A DNA stretch of 64,000 nucleotides from Pseudovibrio brasiliensis (GCF_018282095.1 NZ_CP074126.1:1746501-1810500), one strand, 5' to 3'. Positions 43,789 to 51,507 are shown, counted from the stretch's first letter. The notes: generated by a model not told the origin, from the sequence alone. Program-made: numbers and translations.

Positions 43789-43853
43789 GATTGTGCTCCT
43801 ATATTGTAAGCCAAGTAGACCCTCTGTGTCAGAGAGGGCCTACCGGCTTCAGG

Positions 43854-43934
43854 TTACCAATGGTGTATGATGTTCACTAAGAGCATCAAGCCCACGATAA
43901 TCTGAAGGAGAATTGCTAGAAGCTGTAACTTCAT
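43854..43934 (-). CDS. 26-residue single-helix membrane peptide
   Basis: ATG 43932-43934 has CAAGGAGAAAAGCGAA upstream. MKLQLLAILLQIIVGLMLLV then NIIHHW is a single hydrophobic helix ending in two His and Trp. A hairpin (CCCTCT...AGAGGG, 43820-43838) separates it from the second peptide gene. Two small membrane peptides with good ribosome binding sites in a row make chance less likely. Function unknown. Confidence 0.55.
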   Translation of the reverse strand: MKLQLLAILLQIIVGLMLLVNIIHHW

Positions 43935-44047
43935 TTCGCTTTTCTCCTTGTGGTGGGGATGGGGCATCCATCCCCTTCACCACAAAACTAATATACTGCA
44001 TTTTGCAGATTAATTCAGCTCCTGGTTGCGTCGTCCGCAGCTAATCC

Positions 44048-44072
44048 ACCCGCCCTCTGAGGCGGGTTTTTT
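44048..44072 (+). terminator. terminator after the tail operon
   Basis: ACCCGCC-CTCT-GAGGCGGGT followed by TTTTT. It precedes the endolysin gene by 16 bases, so lysis genes need read-through or a promoter in the 43935-44047 stretch. Confidence 0.8.
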
Positions 44073-44087
44073 ATTGGAGTAACTTCC

Positions 44088-44555
44088 ATGAACATCACTG
44101 AACTTGAGAGCGTGGAGGGCTTTGCCGCCTTCTGCGAAGGTCTCAATCTGCGCCATTTTTCTCCCCATGAGCTGCTGAGCAAGGGGCAAACGCATGAGAC
44201 CCGTGGGCATCGCGGGTTTGGCCTCAACACCGAACCACCTCCAGAGCTCTGGCCTAATATTATCCCCGCCATCACGATGGCTGATAGAATGAGAGAACAC
44301 TTCGGGCGACCGGTTGTCATTCTCTCCGCCTACCGCTCTGCTGCCTATAACGCGGCTATTGGTGGAGCCTCCCGCAGCCAGCACCTGAAGTTTGCCGCGC
44401 TGGATCTGAGCTGTCCTGGCATCACCCCGCAAGCCTGTTTTGACTGGCTCAGCATCCAGCGCGATTGCGGCACGTTCTGCGGCGGCCTCGGCCTTTATCG
44501 CAGTTTCATCCATGTGGACGGGCGTGGCACCAACGCCACCTGGAACAACACCTGA
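44088..44555 (+). CDS. endolysin, M15-type peptidase
   Basis: 155 residues. ILSAYRSAAYNAAIGGASRS, QHLKFAALDLSCPG and LGLYRSFIHVDGRG give the M15 zinc ligands His99, Asp106 and His142. Such phage enzymes cut peptide bonds in peptidoglycan stems. No signal peptide, so release would need a holin, which the next gene can supply. Confidence 0.9.
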   Translation: MNITELESVEGFAAFCEGLNLRHFSPHELLSKGQTHETRGHRGFGLNTEPPPELWPNIIPAITMADRMREHFGRPVVILSAYRSAAYNAAIGGASRSQHLKFAALDLSCPGITPQACFDWLSIQRDCGTFCGGLGLYRSFIHVDGRGTNATWNNT

Positions 44556-44587
44556 CGGCCACACTTCACTCCTGAAAGGACGTTTGA

Positions 44588-45094
44588 ATGCAACGGATCA
44601 TTTCCCTTGCAATGGGCCTGTGCGCCCTTTGCTATGCCGCCTTGAGTTTTGCCAGCACAGCGCTGGCTGCACCTGAGGGCAGCTACACCATTGACCTTGC
44701 GCCGCTGGCGGAAGCCGTCATGCCGACGCTTATCGCGCTGCTCGGAGCGCTTGTCTCTGCTGCTCTGGCATGGGCCGGGCGCTTGCTGCACCGATACGTC
44801 GGCGTATCGCTGGATGAACGCCACCGCAAAACTCTGGAGGAAATTGTCGTTTCCAAACTGCGCCAGATGTTGACGGATGCTTATGAGGGCAACCGGGCGT
44901 CCATGCGCATTCACTCCAGATCCCAGCTCGTGGCCGAGCTTGCTGGCTATGCCACCAGAAAAGCACCGGATGCCATCCGCCACTTCAAACTGCAGCCAGC
45001 GGATCTGGCAGAGTTTGTCTCCGGACGTGTTGGGCCCAGAACCTTGCAGAAGATCCAGCAGGGTGCACGGACAAACGGGCAGGGCGGCGCATGA
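44588..45094 (+). CDS. holin-like membrane protein (LLH-type)
   Basis: 168 residues. The first hydrophobic segment (1-27) may be a signal or membrane helix, the second (46-66: LIALLGALVSAALAWAGRLL) is transmembrane, and a helical, charged tail follows. This form and the place after the endolysin fit the LLH group of phage holins. The gene overlaps the next by ATGA. The assignment rests on architecture rather than on a strict motif. Confidence 0.68.
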   Translation: MQRIISLAMGLCALCYAALSFASTALAAPEGSYTIDLAPLAEAVMPTLIALLGALVSAALAWAGRLLHRYVGVSLDERHRKTLEEIVVSKLRQMLTDAYEGNRASMRIHSRSQLVAELAGYATRKAPDAIRHFKLQPADLAEFVSGRVGPRTLQKIQQGARTNGQGGA

Positions 45095-45312
45095 ACCAGC
45101 TGCTGCAGATCTTCATCAAGGCTGTAGCTGAGGCGCTCTTCAGCCACCTTGACCAGAAGCGCACGCAGGCCCGCACCGATCGGCTCATCAAAACGGAGGA
45201 ACATCATGACTTCGAGCAGCAGGCCAGGGTGGCAGAGGCCGCCGCTCATCAGGCTCAGCTGGAGGATAGCCCTGATGATCTGCCTGAGCGCCTGCGCAAG
45301 CACGGGCTCTGA
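45091..45312 (+). CDS. putative Rz-like lysis accessory protein
   Basis: 73 residues. The N-terminus MNQLLQIFIKAVAEALFSHL is an amphipathic helix, and a long charged helix rich in Gln/Glu/Arg follows, as in the periplasmic part of i-spanins. A typical membrane segment is lacking, which makes the call weak. A lipoprotein gene starts inside it in another frame, the layout of Rz and Rz1. Confidence 0.5.
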   Translation: MNQLLQIFIKAVAEALFSHLDQKRTQARTDRLIKTEEHHDFEQQARVAEAAAHQAQLEDSPDDLPERLRKHGL

Positions 45313-45643
45313 TCCGCCAGAACCAAGCTATCACTGGCGCTTTCCAACTCCGACGCTTCAGCCCTACAGCCTCACATACTCTGCCGCTGTAGCGCAGGAA
45401 CTGGAGACCCTGCCGCGACATGCAAAGCTGCGGCAGGTTACAGCGCACTATCAGGCTCTGCGGCGGGCTGTGTGCGCGATCGACACATGGCAGCAACCGG
45501 CCTGCCAAATCTTGAGAGGTCACCATGAAACATCTACTGACAACCATCCTGTGCCTGACGATCTGGGCAGGCGCACAGCAAACGCTGGCCAAAAGCCGAA
45601 CACTGCCCGGGCCATACAAGGCCCAAACAATCAAAGTCATTGA
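45206..45643 (+). CDS. Rz1-like lipoprotein, out of frame within the Rz-like gene
   Basis: 145 residues from ATG 45206, with a strong CGGAGGAAC ribosome binding site. The leader has basic residues, a hydrophobic stretch and the lipobox LSAC (Cys near 29), so the product is probably a lipoprotein. The mature part ASTGSDPPEPSYHWRFPTP, then AQELETLPRHAKLRQVTAHY resembles lysis-region lipoproteins of alphaproteobacterial phages. Its end overlaps the thermonuclease gene by 119 bases, so the last 40 residues may be dispensable. Confidence 0.6.
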   Translation: MTSSSRPGWQRPPLIRLSWRIALMICLSACASTGSDPPEPSYHWRFPTPTLQPYSLTYSAAVAQELETLPRHAKLRQVTAHYQALRRAVCAIDTWQQPACQILRGHHETSTDNHPVPDDLGRRTANAGQKPNTARAIQGPNNQSH

Positions 45644-46028
45644 TGCTGATACCCTGCGTGTGTTTGTGGAAGTCTGGCCCATGGACTTCAAACGCGTGGA
45701 TGTGCGGCTGAATGGCATTGATACGCCTGAAAAACGCAGCACCGGCTGCTCCGCGCTTTATGGCGGCAAAGCTGCGGACGTGCCAGAACATATCAAGCAG
45801 CGAGAAAAGCAGCTGGGCCTCAAAGCCACGCGGTTTGTGAAGGCCCATGTAAAGCCGCAGGACACCTTGCTGCTGAGCGATGTGAAGCTTGGCAAGTACG
45901 CAGGCCGTGCCCTGGGCAGGCTGGCCCTGAGTGATGGCAGGGATCTGGCCGAGCTCCTCATCCAACACGGCCATGCGGTGACATATGACGGCGGCACCAA
46001 AGCCGCGCCGTGGTGTCTGGATAACTAA
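45525..46028 (+). CDS. secreted thermonuclease (SNase-like)
   Basis: 167 residues with signal peptide MKHLLTTILCLTIWAGAQQT, cleavage near Ala22. The SNase core follows: IKVIDADTLRVFVEV with Asp40/Asp42, RLNGIDTPEK with Arg61, Asp66, Thr67 and Glu69, and GRALGRLAL with a late Arg. All catalytic positions of staphylococcal nuclease are represented. The enzyme would degrade DNA and RNA outside the cytoplasm. The Cys residues may form a disulfide (Cys75 with the one near the C-terminus). GAGAGG precedes the ATG. Confidence 0.85.
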   Translation: MKHLLTTILCLTIWAGAQQTLAKSRTLPGPYKAQTIKVIDADTLRVFVEVWPMDFKRVDVRLNGIDTPEKRSTGCSALYGGKAADVPEHIKQREKQLGLKATRFVKAHVKPQDTLLLSDVKLGKYAGRALGRLALSDGRDLAELLIQHGHAVTYDGGTKAAPWCLDN

Positions 46029-46105
46029 GCCAGCACACAAAGGAAATGTCAGAACTCGGCCTCGCAGGATGCCGGGTTTTCTTTTGCCAAAAAACAGAGG
46101 CTCTC

Positions 46106-46300
46106 ATGATCACACGCGGTGAAATCTCAACGGCGGCAGCGTTAGGTTCTGCCTGGATCGCCAACATCTGGGAGGGCTATGCAGAACCGCTCCTGCAGGC
46201 CGCGATCATTCTGCTGACCGTGCTCGGCGCCGCCTTCATGGTCTGGTTGCGGTTTCTGGATATTCAGCTCAAGCGCAAGCAACTGCGGGAGAAGAAATAG
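46106..46300 (+). CDS. small single-helix membrane protein near lysis genes
   Basis: 64 residues from ATG 46106. One transmembrane segment (about 29-52: EPLLQAAIILLTVLGAAFMV) is followed by a basic end. It could be a second holin or pinholin, or an accessory of lysis. No family is assigned. Confidence 0.55.
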   Translation: MITRGEISTAAALGSAWIANIWEGYAEPLLQAAIILLTVLGAAFMVWLRFLDIQLKRKQLREKK

Positions 46301-46450
46301 ATAAGAAGAGTAGCAAATTTACTGCAGCAGTAAAGATACTAGCTGTTAGGTGACTTAGATGTATGTAGTAGTAATTCATAAATATTGATCGTGATAAAAT
46401 AATCATTCCAAACATTGATGAGGAATTAATACTGTAAGGATGGTTGTATC
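46301..46450. promoter_or_regulatory. AT-rich gap with a TTAGGTGAC operator-like site
   Basis: TTAGGTGACTTAG (46346-46358) differs in two of 13 positions from the perfect palindrome TTAGGTGACCTAA that lies upstream of the caspase-like gene (53683-53695, other strand). It may be the binding site of a regulator shared by two cargo genes. Confidence 0.35.
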
Positions 46451-46867
46451 ATGTCCAGTTCTAATAATCCTTTTGAAGCAACAACTAAAGTCTACGGCAA
46501 CACAACAAGCTATGAGTTGACTGACGGCTTACTAGTTCCTGACGGTGGCAATATTCTGATAAAAGGAACCGATATTAAATCTCTAACAAGTGGCTTCATC
46601 GAGAGCATTCAAATAGTCGAAGGCGGGATTATTTACGAATATCAGATCCTAGTAAGAGCTGGAGCCCCCAGCTCAGTTATCGATATGCGCTTTTACGACG
46701 AGTCGCCTGATAGCTATGGCCTTACCATCGGATGGCCATTTATGGTGTTCCATACCGTCAACTACAACAGCTCAGACCCTGATATTGACAAAATTAAAAT
46801 CTCCATAACAACGAACTACCAAAACCCGGTTATCGAAGAATACATCAAGCAAAACAATCTTCGATAA
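46451..46867 (+). CDS. hypothetical beta-rich cargo protein
   Basis: 138 residues with low GC compared with neighbours. The sequence is rich in Ser, Asn, Tyr and Ile and alternates hydrophobic and polar residues, as in a beta-sandwich (IQIVEGGIIYEYQILVRAGA). No signal peptide and no recognised family. TAAGGATGG precedes the ATG. It stands alone between the lysis genes and the NlpC/P60-like gene and ends in a hairpin. Confidence 0.65.
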   Translation: MSSSNNPFEATTKVYGNTTSYELTDGLLVPDGGNILIKGTDIKSLTSGFIESIQIVEGGIIYEYQILVRAGAPSSVIDMRFYDESPDSYGLTIGWPFMVFHTVNYNSSDPDIDKIKISITTNYQNPVIEEYIKQNNLR

Positions 46868-46893
46868 TTCTGTAATCTTACTGCTAACAAAGC

Positions 46894-46931
46894 CTTGGAT
46901 CAGCTGCCAGACAACTTAGGCTGCTGATCCA
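46894..46931 (+). terminator. hairpin after the 46451 gene
   Basis: TTGGATCAGC (46894-46903) pairs perfectly with GCTGATCCAA (46922-46931). There is no long T run, so Rho-independent function is uncertain. The 46932-47181 stretch has no gene. Confidence 0.5.
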
Positions 46932-47181
46932 ATTGCTCTCAATATTGACGTGCATTTTTAACCTGAACCGGGCGTCATTTAAATCCGCTCATGCTTTCAA
47001 ATTTTAGGGGCTCAAAAGTCTCTCAAACATCAAGCGCAACCATCATAAAATGCGCAGGTGTGGGTAAAAGACGTGTACACCTTAGATTGAAGCAGCGCTT
47101 GGCAGGGGAGCCTGGCAAAACTTAGGGTTGGATTGCAGGTATCTCAACAACTCCAGAAAACCAACAGTAAGGAAACTGGAA

Positions 47182-47952
47182 ATGTTACTCCCTATCAATT
47201 ACGGCTCTGTTTTGGAGTGTGCGCAAAGCTTTGTGTTGGCCACGGAAAAGGTTTTGAATGTCTATGCCTATCACGAAGTTGATTTCTTGAAAGGTGAGAA
47301 GTTCTCGGACTTTGACAAGCTGGAAAACAGCAGTTTCCCGGAGCAGCTCAAAGCAGCCAAAGATGAGCTCACCAAGCGGATACAGTCCGCTTACACTGTC
47401 TCCACCTTTGGGGTCTATGGAATTGCGGGGAGTGGAAGCAATCCCTGTGTTGGCATTGTGAACGAGGCACCGTTTGTGCTCACCGATTGCTCCGGTTTTA
47501 TCAATCACGTGGTCTCTCATGTCAGCGGTGGTGTTGGCGCGGCGCTCAATGAACACGGAGAGAAGAAGCTTGCGGATGACTATGCCACGCAAGCCTCAGA
47601 CGAGTTTTTCGTGAAGCAGAACATCACGGACATGGACGACGGCAGTGTCAACATCGGGCCCTATTACATTGCCGGTGGATCCATCCTGGCGTGGTCGCTG
47701 CCCAAAGCAGAGCATCCCACAGATACCGGGCATGTGATGGTGGTGGCGGAAGATACCGTACTGCACACCACAGGAGAGACCCAGTATCTGACCATTATTG
47801 ATTGCAGTGAGGTGAGGGCGGACAAGTCATCCGGCGTCAGCCAAAGAACCATTTCCATGAAGCCATACGACAGCAAATGGCATGTGTCGCTCGCCTGTGA
47901 CGACAATCCTCAAAGCGAACTCTATAACATCAATGTCCTGAGGCTGAAGTAG
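47182..47952 (+). CDS. NlpC/P60-like cysteine peptidase-fold protein
   Basis: 256 residues from ATG 47182 (AAGGA upstream). VLTDCSGFINHVV (Cys103), DTGHVMVVAED (His184) and YLTIIDCSEV (Asp207) reproduce the Cys-His-polar triad order of NlpC/P60 hydrolases. No signal peptide or wall-binding domain is visible. The enzyme could act on peptidoglycan if released, or in the cytoplasm on another substrate. It is separated from the lysis genes by a cargo gene and lies convergent to the ABC-3C operon. Confidence 0.68.
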   Translation: MLLPINYGSVLECAQSFVLATEKVLNVYAYHEVDFLKGEKFSDFDKLENSSFPEQLKAAKDELTKRIQSAYTVSTFGVYGIAGSGSNPCVGIVNEAPFVLTDCSGFINHVVSHVSGGVGAALNEHGEKKLADDYATQASDEFFVKQNITDMDDGSVNIGPYYIAGGSILAWSLPKAEHPTDTGHVMVVAEDTVLHTTGETQYLTIIDCSEVRADKSSGVSQRTISMKPYDSKWHVSLACDDNPQSELYNINVLRLK

Positions 47953-47955
47953 TCT

Positions 47956-47999
47956 TGCAATCGACCGCAGCCAACGTGGTTTGACTGCGGTTCCTGCAA
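47956..47999. terminator. hairpin between convergent genes
   Basis: ACCGCAG (47964-47970) pairs with CTGCGGT (47985-47991), with flanking TTGCA / TGCAA extending the dyad. It separates the NlpC/P60-like gene from the end of the ABC-3C operon. Confidence 0.5.
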
Positions 48000-48029
48000 C
48001 GTCTGGTTAAGGATCAGTGAAAAAATATG

Positions 48030-49943
48030 TCAGAGAATATCGAGGGTATAGTTACTCCGTGTCGCATACTTTCCGACACAGTACTTTTCATTATTCAAAG
48101 TTGGATCGATCATTGCGGTAGCAAAAATAACCTGATTTTGCACTCCTGATGTCTCGGAAACTCGAACTATTTCTCGTTGAAAATTTTGGCTCCTAGTCGG
48201 CTCCATACCCTTATCTTCAATTGTATCGATAATGCAAAATCTAGGATGATTGAAAAAGTTCTTCTTTAGAGCTGCTGCTAAGAAACCAATGAAAAAGCTG
48301 GACTTTAAGATTACTCTAGAACTAGCAGAGAAGTAAGATTTATTATCTACTCTTATGGTGTTTGCGCCAAAATCAAAATCAATCACCTCGGGATTTTCAA
48401 ACCCGTGCTGACGATTTAGGTCATTCCGCAAAAGTGTCTTTATTTGGTCGCCGATTTCTGTGTACGCAACTGAAATTCGATTTTGTTGCTGTTTTTTAAT
48501 TGCTTTATTTTGGTTCGTAAGATCAGAGATGTTTGACGCTATCTCTGACATTTTGGCTCTCAGTTCTGTAACTTTCTTTACCGCACCTGCGAGGCGGTCA
48601 TATTCTTCAATTTCTTTCTGTAAATAGCCGACTTTCGTATACAGTTCTCGAAGTTCATCCTGAGCTACTGTTGTCGGTGAACGTTTAACTTGCTCGAGTT
48701 CTGACTTGTGGGTATGCCACGTCACTTTGAGCTCATTTATCTCTTTGTTCAGCGTGGAGTACTTCTTCTCACGATTTTGCTGCACAACGGTAGCTTGCTT
48801 AATCTGTAACGAGGTTTCATTTATCAATTCAGCTATTTGATTAACAACATCTTTGTTCTCGAAAGGCTGTTTACACAGGTGACAAGCATGCGCGATATGT
48901 TGCTTATCTAATGGTTGATAGCAAGCTGGGCAGGTTTGAAATGTCACATCCCCAATTACCTCTGCAGTCAGCGCTGAATCTTTTAGAGCTCTCAGTTTTG
49001 CCTCTAAATCAGAAATGAACTTTTGAGTATCTGCAATACTTAGAGTGAGATTATCAATTTCGGTTTGCTTTTCAGTGAGTAGCCCCATTGCCCTCTTGGT
49101 TTCGCTGTAGGCTTTGTTTTGAGCATCAAGTGTATAAGTTTGACTTGCTGCATCAGTGTTCACTGATTTTAGCTTAGTATCGATGACTTGTTGAAGTTGA
49201 TCAAAATTCTTTGTTGTGCTTTCTTTCTGAAGATCAACCCACTCCACAGTCAGATTTTCTGCACTGACCCCAAGTGCCAAAACAAGGCTGTCATGTTCTC
49301 CCTGTAGAATTGATTGGTTTTTCTGAAGAGATCTTATTTTTAGCTCATTGGCATAGAGGTCTGCTTCCTTAACACCGCACAGTAGTCGGCCCACTGCATC
49401 TCGTATGGTTGGGGTATCCCATCTCTTATCGAACAAAAAGAGGCTCTCAACCGGACTCAACTGATCAGCATATAGTAGGCGCAATACTTGATGCATCGTC
49501 AAGTTACCTGTGCTGTCACTGATCGCCTCAGGTATATCAAGTAAGCGGAACAAGGCTTGGGAGAAACTTTCAAGTGATTGAGATCTTGCGTATGGATACC
49601 TCTTCCAAGAAGCAGGACCCGCAGACTTTGCTTTTGTCCACGGCCCACCAAAGATCTCCATTGGCTGTCCATTCCTCGGAGAAATAAATCTTCTTAAAGT
49701 GGCAACAATTCCGTTAAACTCAACCTCAGCAATTACACTGGTACATAGCAGTGCTGTTTCACTCCATTCAGCAACGTCACCACCGAGAACATAAAATATA
49801 AAGTTCAGAATGGTAGATTTTCCGGATGAGTTGTCCCCTCGAATAATGTTCACACCATCGTGGAACTCTTCATCATAGACGAAACGATCATCTTTCTGAA
49901 CAAGTAAGCGGTTTAGTCTTATACTAGGATCAAACCGTGTCAT
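48030..49943 (-). CDS. ABC-3C system ATPase (SMC-like, DUF2326-type)
   Basis: 637 residues. Walker A is GDNSSGKST (36-44). Long coiled coils (about 205-330 and 370-480) flank a Cys pair module CPAC...CHLC (Cys338, 341, 354, 357) that can bind zinc at the tip of the coil. The C-terminal half carries the signature-like YFSASSRVILKSSFFIGFLA and the Walker B region FCIIDTIEDKG. This is the SMC/Rad50-like ATPase expected of three-component ABC conflict systems. It is the last gene of the minus-strand operon and overlaps the middle component by 14 bases. AT content is higher than in the phage core. Confidence 0.82.
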   Translation of the reverse strand: MTRFDPSIRLNRLLVQKDDRFVYDEEFHDGVNIIRGDNSSGKSTILNFIFYVLGGDVAEWSETALLCTSVIAEVEFNGIVATLRRFISPRNGQPMEIFGGPWTKAKSAGPASWKRYPYARSQSLESFSQALFRLLDIPEAISDSTGNLTMHQVLRLLYADQLSPVESLFLFDKRWDTPTIRDAVGRLLCGVKEADLYANELKIRSLQKNQSILQGEHDSLVLALGVSAENLTVEWVDLQKESTTKNFDQLQQVIDTKLKSVNTDAASQTYTLDAQNKAYSETKRAMGLLTEKQTEIDNLTLSIADTQKFISDLEAKLRALKDSALTAEVIGDVTFQTCPACYQPLDKQHIAHACHLCKQPFENKDVVNQIAELINETSLQIKQATVVQQNREKKYSTLNKEINELKVTWHTHKSELEQVKRSPTTVAQDELRELYTKVGYLQKEIEEYDRLAGAVKKVTELRAKMSEIASNISDLTNQNKAIKKQQQNRISVAYTEIGDQIKTLLRNDLNRQHGFENPEVIDFDFGANTIRVDNKSYFSASSRVILKSSFFIGFLAAALKKNFFNHPRFCIIDTIEDKGMEPTRSQNFQREIVRVSETSGVQNQVIFATAMIDPTLNNEKYCVGKYATRSNYTLDIL

Positions 49944-50460
49944 ATCTATATTCCATAAGTGCGCTGCGGTCTTTCAATCCATCTTTCCCCAACAGCGGGT
50001 AATGAGATGCCAAGACACCAATAAACTCTATTAGATCGCTTTGATCTGCGTTCACTTCATTTATTCGTTCTTGAAGTGGAGTTGGAATGTTCGCTTTTTG
50101 AACAATTGCTTTTTCCGAGGTCCAAACCTGAGCATCTACAATTCCAGCTTTAGACAGAGTTTCGACAGCAGATAAATGAATTACATTCATCTTATTAAGT
50201 AGGGTACGTTTTTCAGGTAGATGACCAAACGGTCTCGCGTTTGAGTATTTTCTGCCCAACTTCTTATATGATGTGTGGTTTCGTTGAACCCGTATTTCAG
50301 AGATAAAAAAGGGAAATAGTAGAAAAAAGTCAAAAATTCGAAGAGCGTCAAAATGTACTGGTTCACGAGACCAGCAAGATTGACTGAGGCGCATGATACG
50401 GAATGCAGTGTGATACGCATCTTGAGAAGGTTGGTAAGTGAGTTGCGTCATTTGTGCCAC
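49930..50460 (-). CDS. ABC-3C middle component
   Basis: 176 residues. AYHTAFRIMRLSQSCWSREP, then VHFDALRIFDFFLLFPFF is the hallmark of the middle-component family in ABC-3C systems, and the C-terminal ASHYPLLGKDGLKDRSALME agrees with it. The protein is thought to join ATPase and effector. Its start overlaps the effector-type gene by 13 bases and its end overlaps the ATPase gene by 14, so the three are produced together. Confidence 0.75.
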   Translation of the reverse strand: MAQMTQLTYQPSQDAYHTAFRIMRLSQSCWSREPVHFDALRIFDFFLLFPFFISEIRVQRNHTSYKKLGRKYSNARPFGHLPEKRTLLNKMNVIHLSAVETLSKAGIVDAQVWTSEKAIVQKANIPTPLQERINEVNADQSDLIEFIGVLASHYPLLGKDGLKDRSALMEYRYDTV

Positions 50461-51035
50461 TTAATTAAGCATTGCTCAGCGAGCCAGTACAAAAGACCTA
50501 ATGCAATGTCTGTATTAATCGTAAATAGAGGAATGTCTGAGCCCATTTGCACAGTTACTTTTACAACATGCTCATCAGTTAACTTGTCTATTAAAGCGTT
50601 GTCCGCCTTATCTACATGGCAGTAAACTTGAGTTGCAAAATTTCGTTTAGCTGTTGCGAGCAAATGTGCGAAAATTTCTTGTGCGGATGCATACAATGAC
50701 CACTTATTGAGCAGTTCCACAAAACGTTGTTTTTGCTCAAGCGCGTCTTCTAAGAGATGCTCTCTGTTTGATTGGTTTAGCTTTTGCTCTAAACCAACTA
50801 CACCATCTTTTGCATTTCGTTTTCTTTTGTAAATGCTCAGATTTTCGACGATGTCTGCAATCGTTGCATCTTCATCAATAGCGCTTTGTAGCTCATTGCA
50901 GAGGCGAGCAATTAGCGGGTCTGCGATTGTATTTGAAGTACTATTGATATTGTAGGTATAGTTATTGGTGTTATCGCGTCCTACTATATCTCGGCCTGCG
51001 TTTGCACCATGCTGGTTGGTAACAATTGGGCTCAT
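50448..51035 (-). CDS. ABC-3C effector-chain protein with glycine-rich DIVGRD motif
   Basis: 195 residues. Residues 10-21 read GANAGRDIVGRD, followed by an Asn/Tyr-rich strand (NTNNYTYN). Residues 40-195 are a helical domain of the type found as C-terminal domain of ABC-3C effectors (LSIYKRKRNAKDGVVGLEQK, ALLYWLAEQCLIKWHK-like end). No enzyme motif is seen. The gene before it, three bases away, encodes a membrane peptide with the same GANAG-DIVGRD motif, so the effector appears split over two chains. Confidence 0.7.
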   Translation of the reverse strand: MSPIVTNQHGANAGRDIVGRDNTNNYTYNINSTSNTIADPLIARLCNELQSAIDEDATIADIVENLSIYKRKRNAKDGVVGLEQKLNQSNREHLLEDALEQKQRFVELLNKWSLYASAQEIFAHLLATAKRNFATQVYCHVDKADNALIDKLTDEHVVKVTVQMGSDIPLFTINTDIALGLLYWLAEQCLIKWHK

Positions 51036-51038
51036 GAA

Positions 51039-51272
51039 CTAGGCGTCTTCTTGATCTTTGACATTTGTGATCTTGTCTCTCCCAACAATATCGCCACCAG
51101 CGTTTGCACCGGACTGGTCGACAAGAGATCCATTCTGTCCTGATTTCTTAGAAGAAAATGAAAACTTGATCACAAACACAACTGCGATAGTAATTGCCAG
51201 TGCGAGCGTAATGCCAATAGCAATATTAACACCTATGTTTTCATTACTAAAAATGGTGTCCATGAATCGCAT
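51039..51272 (-). CDS. membrane effector subunit with the same GANAG-x-DIVGRD motif
   Basis: 77 residues. One transmembrane helix (about 15-38: GVNIAIGITLALAITIAVVF) is followed by a basic SSKK stretch and GANAGGDIVGRD (55-66), nearly identical to the motif in the next gene. AGGGAGATGCG precedes the ATG. As first gene of the ABC-3C operon it would carry the toxic or membrane-acting part. Known ABC-3C systems have variable effectors; a stand-alone one-helix subunit tied by a shared motif is the unusual point. Confidence 0.68.
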   Translation of the reverse strand: MRFMDTIFSNENIGVNIAIGITLALAITIAVVFVIKFSFSSKKSGQNGSLVDQSGANAGGDIVGRDKITNVKDQEDA

Positions 51273-51419
51273 CTCCCTATAGTTGTAAAGACGCTAACAG
51301 ACTTCTCATTTTGTAAAAGTGATAAATTTTTAGCTTTATTGCTCTTATTCCACCTCCCTTGACAACCTTCCCATCCTCCGTCAACCTGTCCATGCTCATC
51401 TGAAAGCGGTGAGCCGGGT
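51273..51419. promoter_or_regulatory. divergent promoter region of ABC-3C operon and second C4 transcript
   Basis: TTGACA occurs on the plus strand at 51359-51364, and a GCTCA...TGAGC hairpin at 51394-51414, both as at the first C4 locus. The AT-rich 51290-51345 part should hold the minus-strand promoter of the ABC-3C operon. Confidence 0.45.
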
Positions 51420-51445
51420 TTCGCAGCCTGAACGAACACACAAGG
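51420..51445 (+). promoter_or_regulatory. upstream antisense target pair (a1, b1) of C4 RNA 2
   Basis: TTCGCAG (51420-51426) and ACACAAGG (51438-51445) are complementary to a' and b' of the following C4 RNA and recur downstream at 51577-51583 and 51606-51613. Confidence 0.68.
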
Positions 51446-51450
51446 CGTCG

Positions 51451-51485
51451 ACGCGCCAGAAAACCGCTTTTTGAGCGCGTTTTTT
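51451..51485 (+). terminator. terminator-like hairpin ahead of C4 RNA 2
   Basis: ACGCGC (51451-51456) pairs with GCGCGT (51475-51480), followed by a T run. Same relative place as the hairpin 17046-17081 at the first locus. Confidence 0.45.
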
Positions 51486-51507
51486 GCTGCGCATATGGTC
51501 AGGCGTT

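Noticed and set aside
46932-47181. Short frames between the 46451 gene and the NlpC/P60-like gene, including an in-frame TTG extension from 47128.
   Set aside because: The ATG at 47182 has the better ribosome binding site, and the upstream codons show no conserved features.
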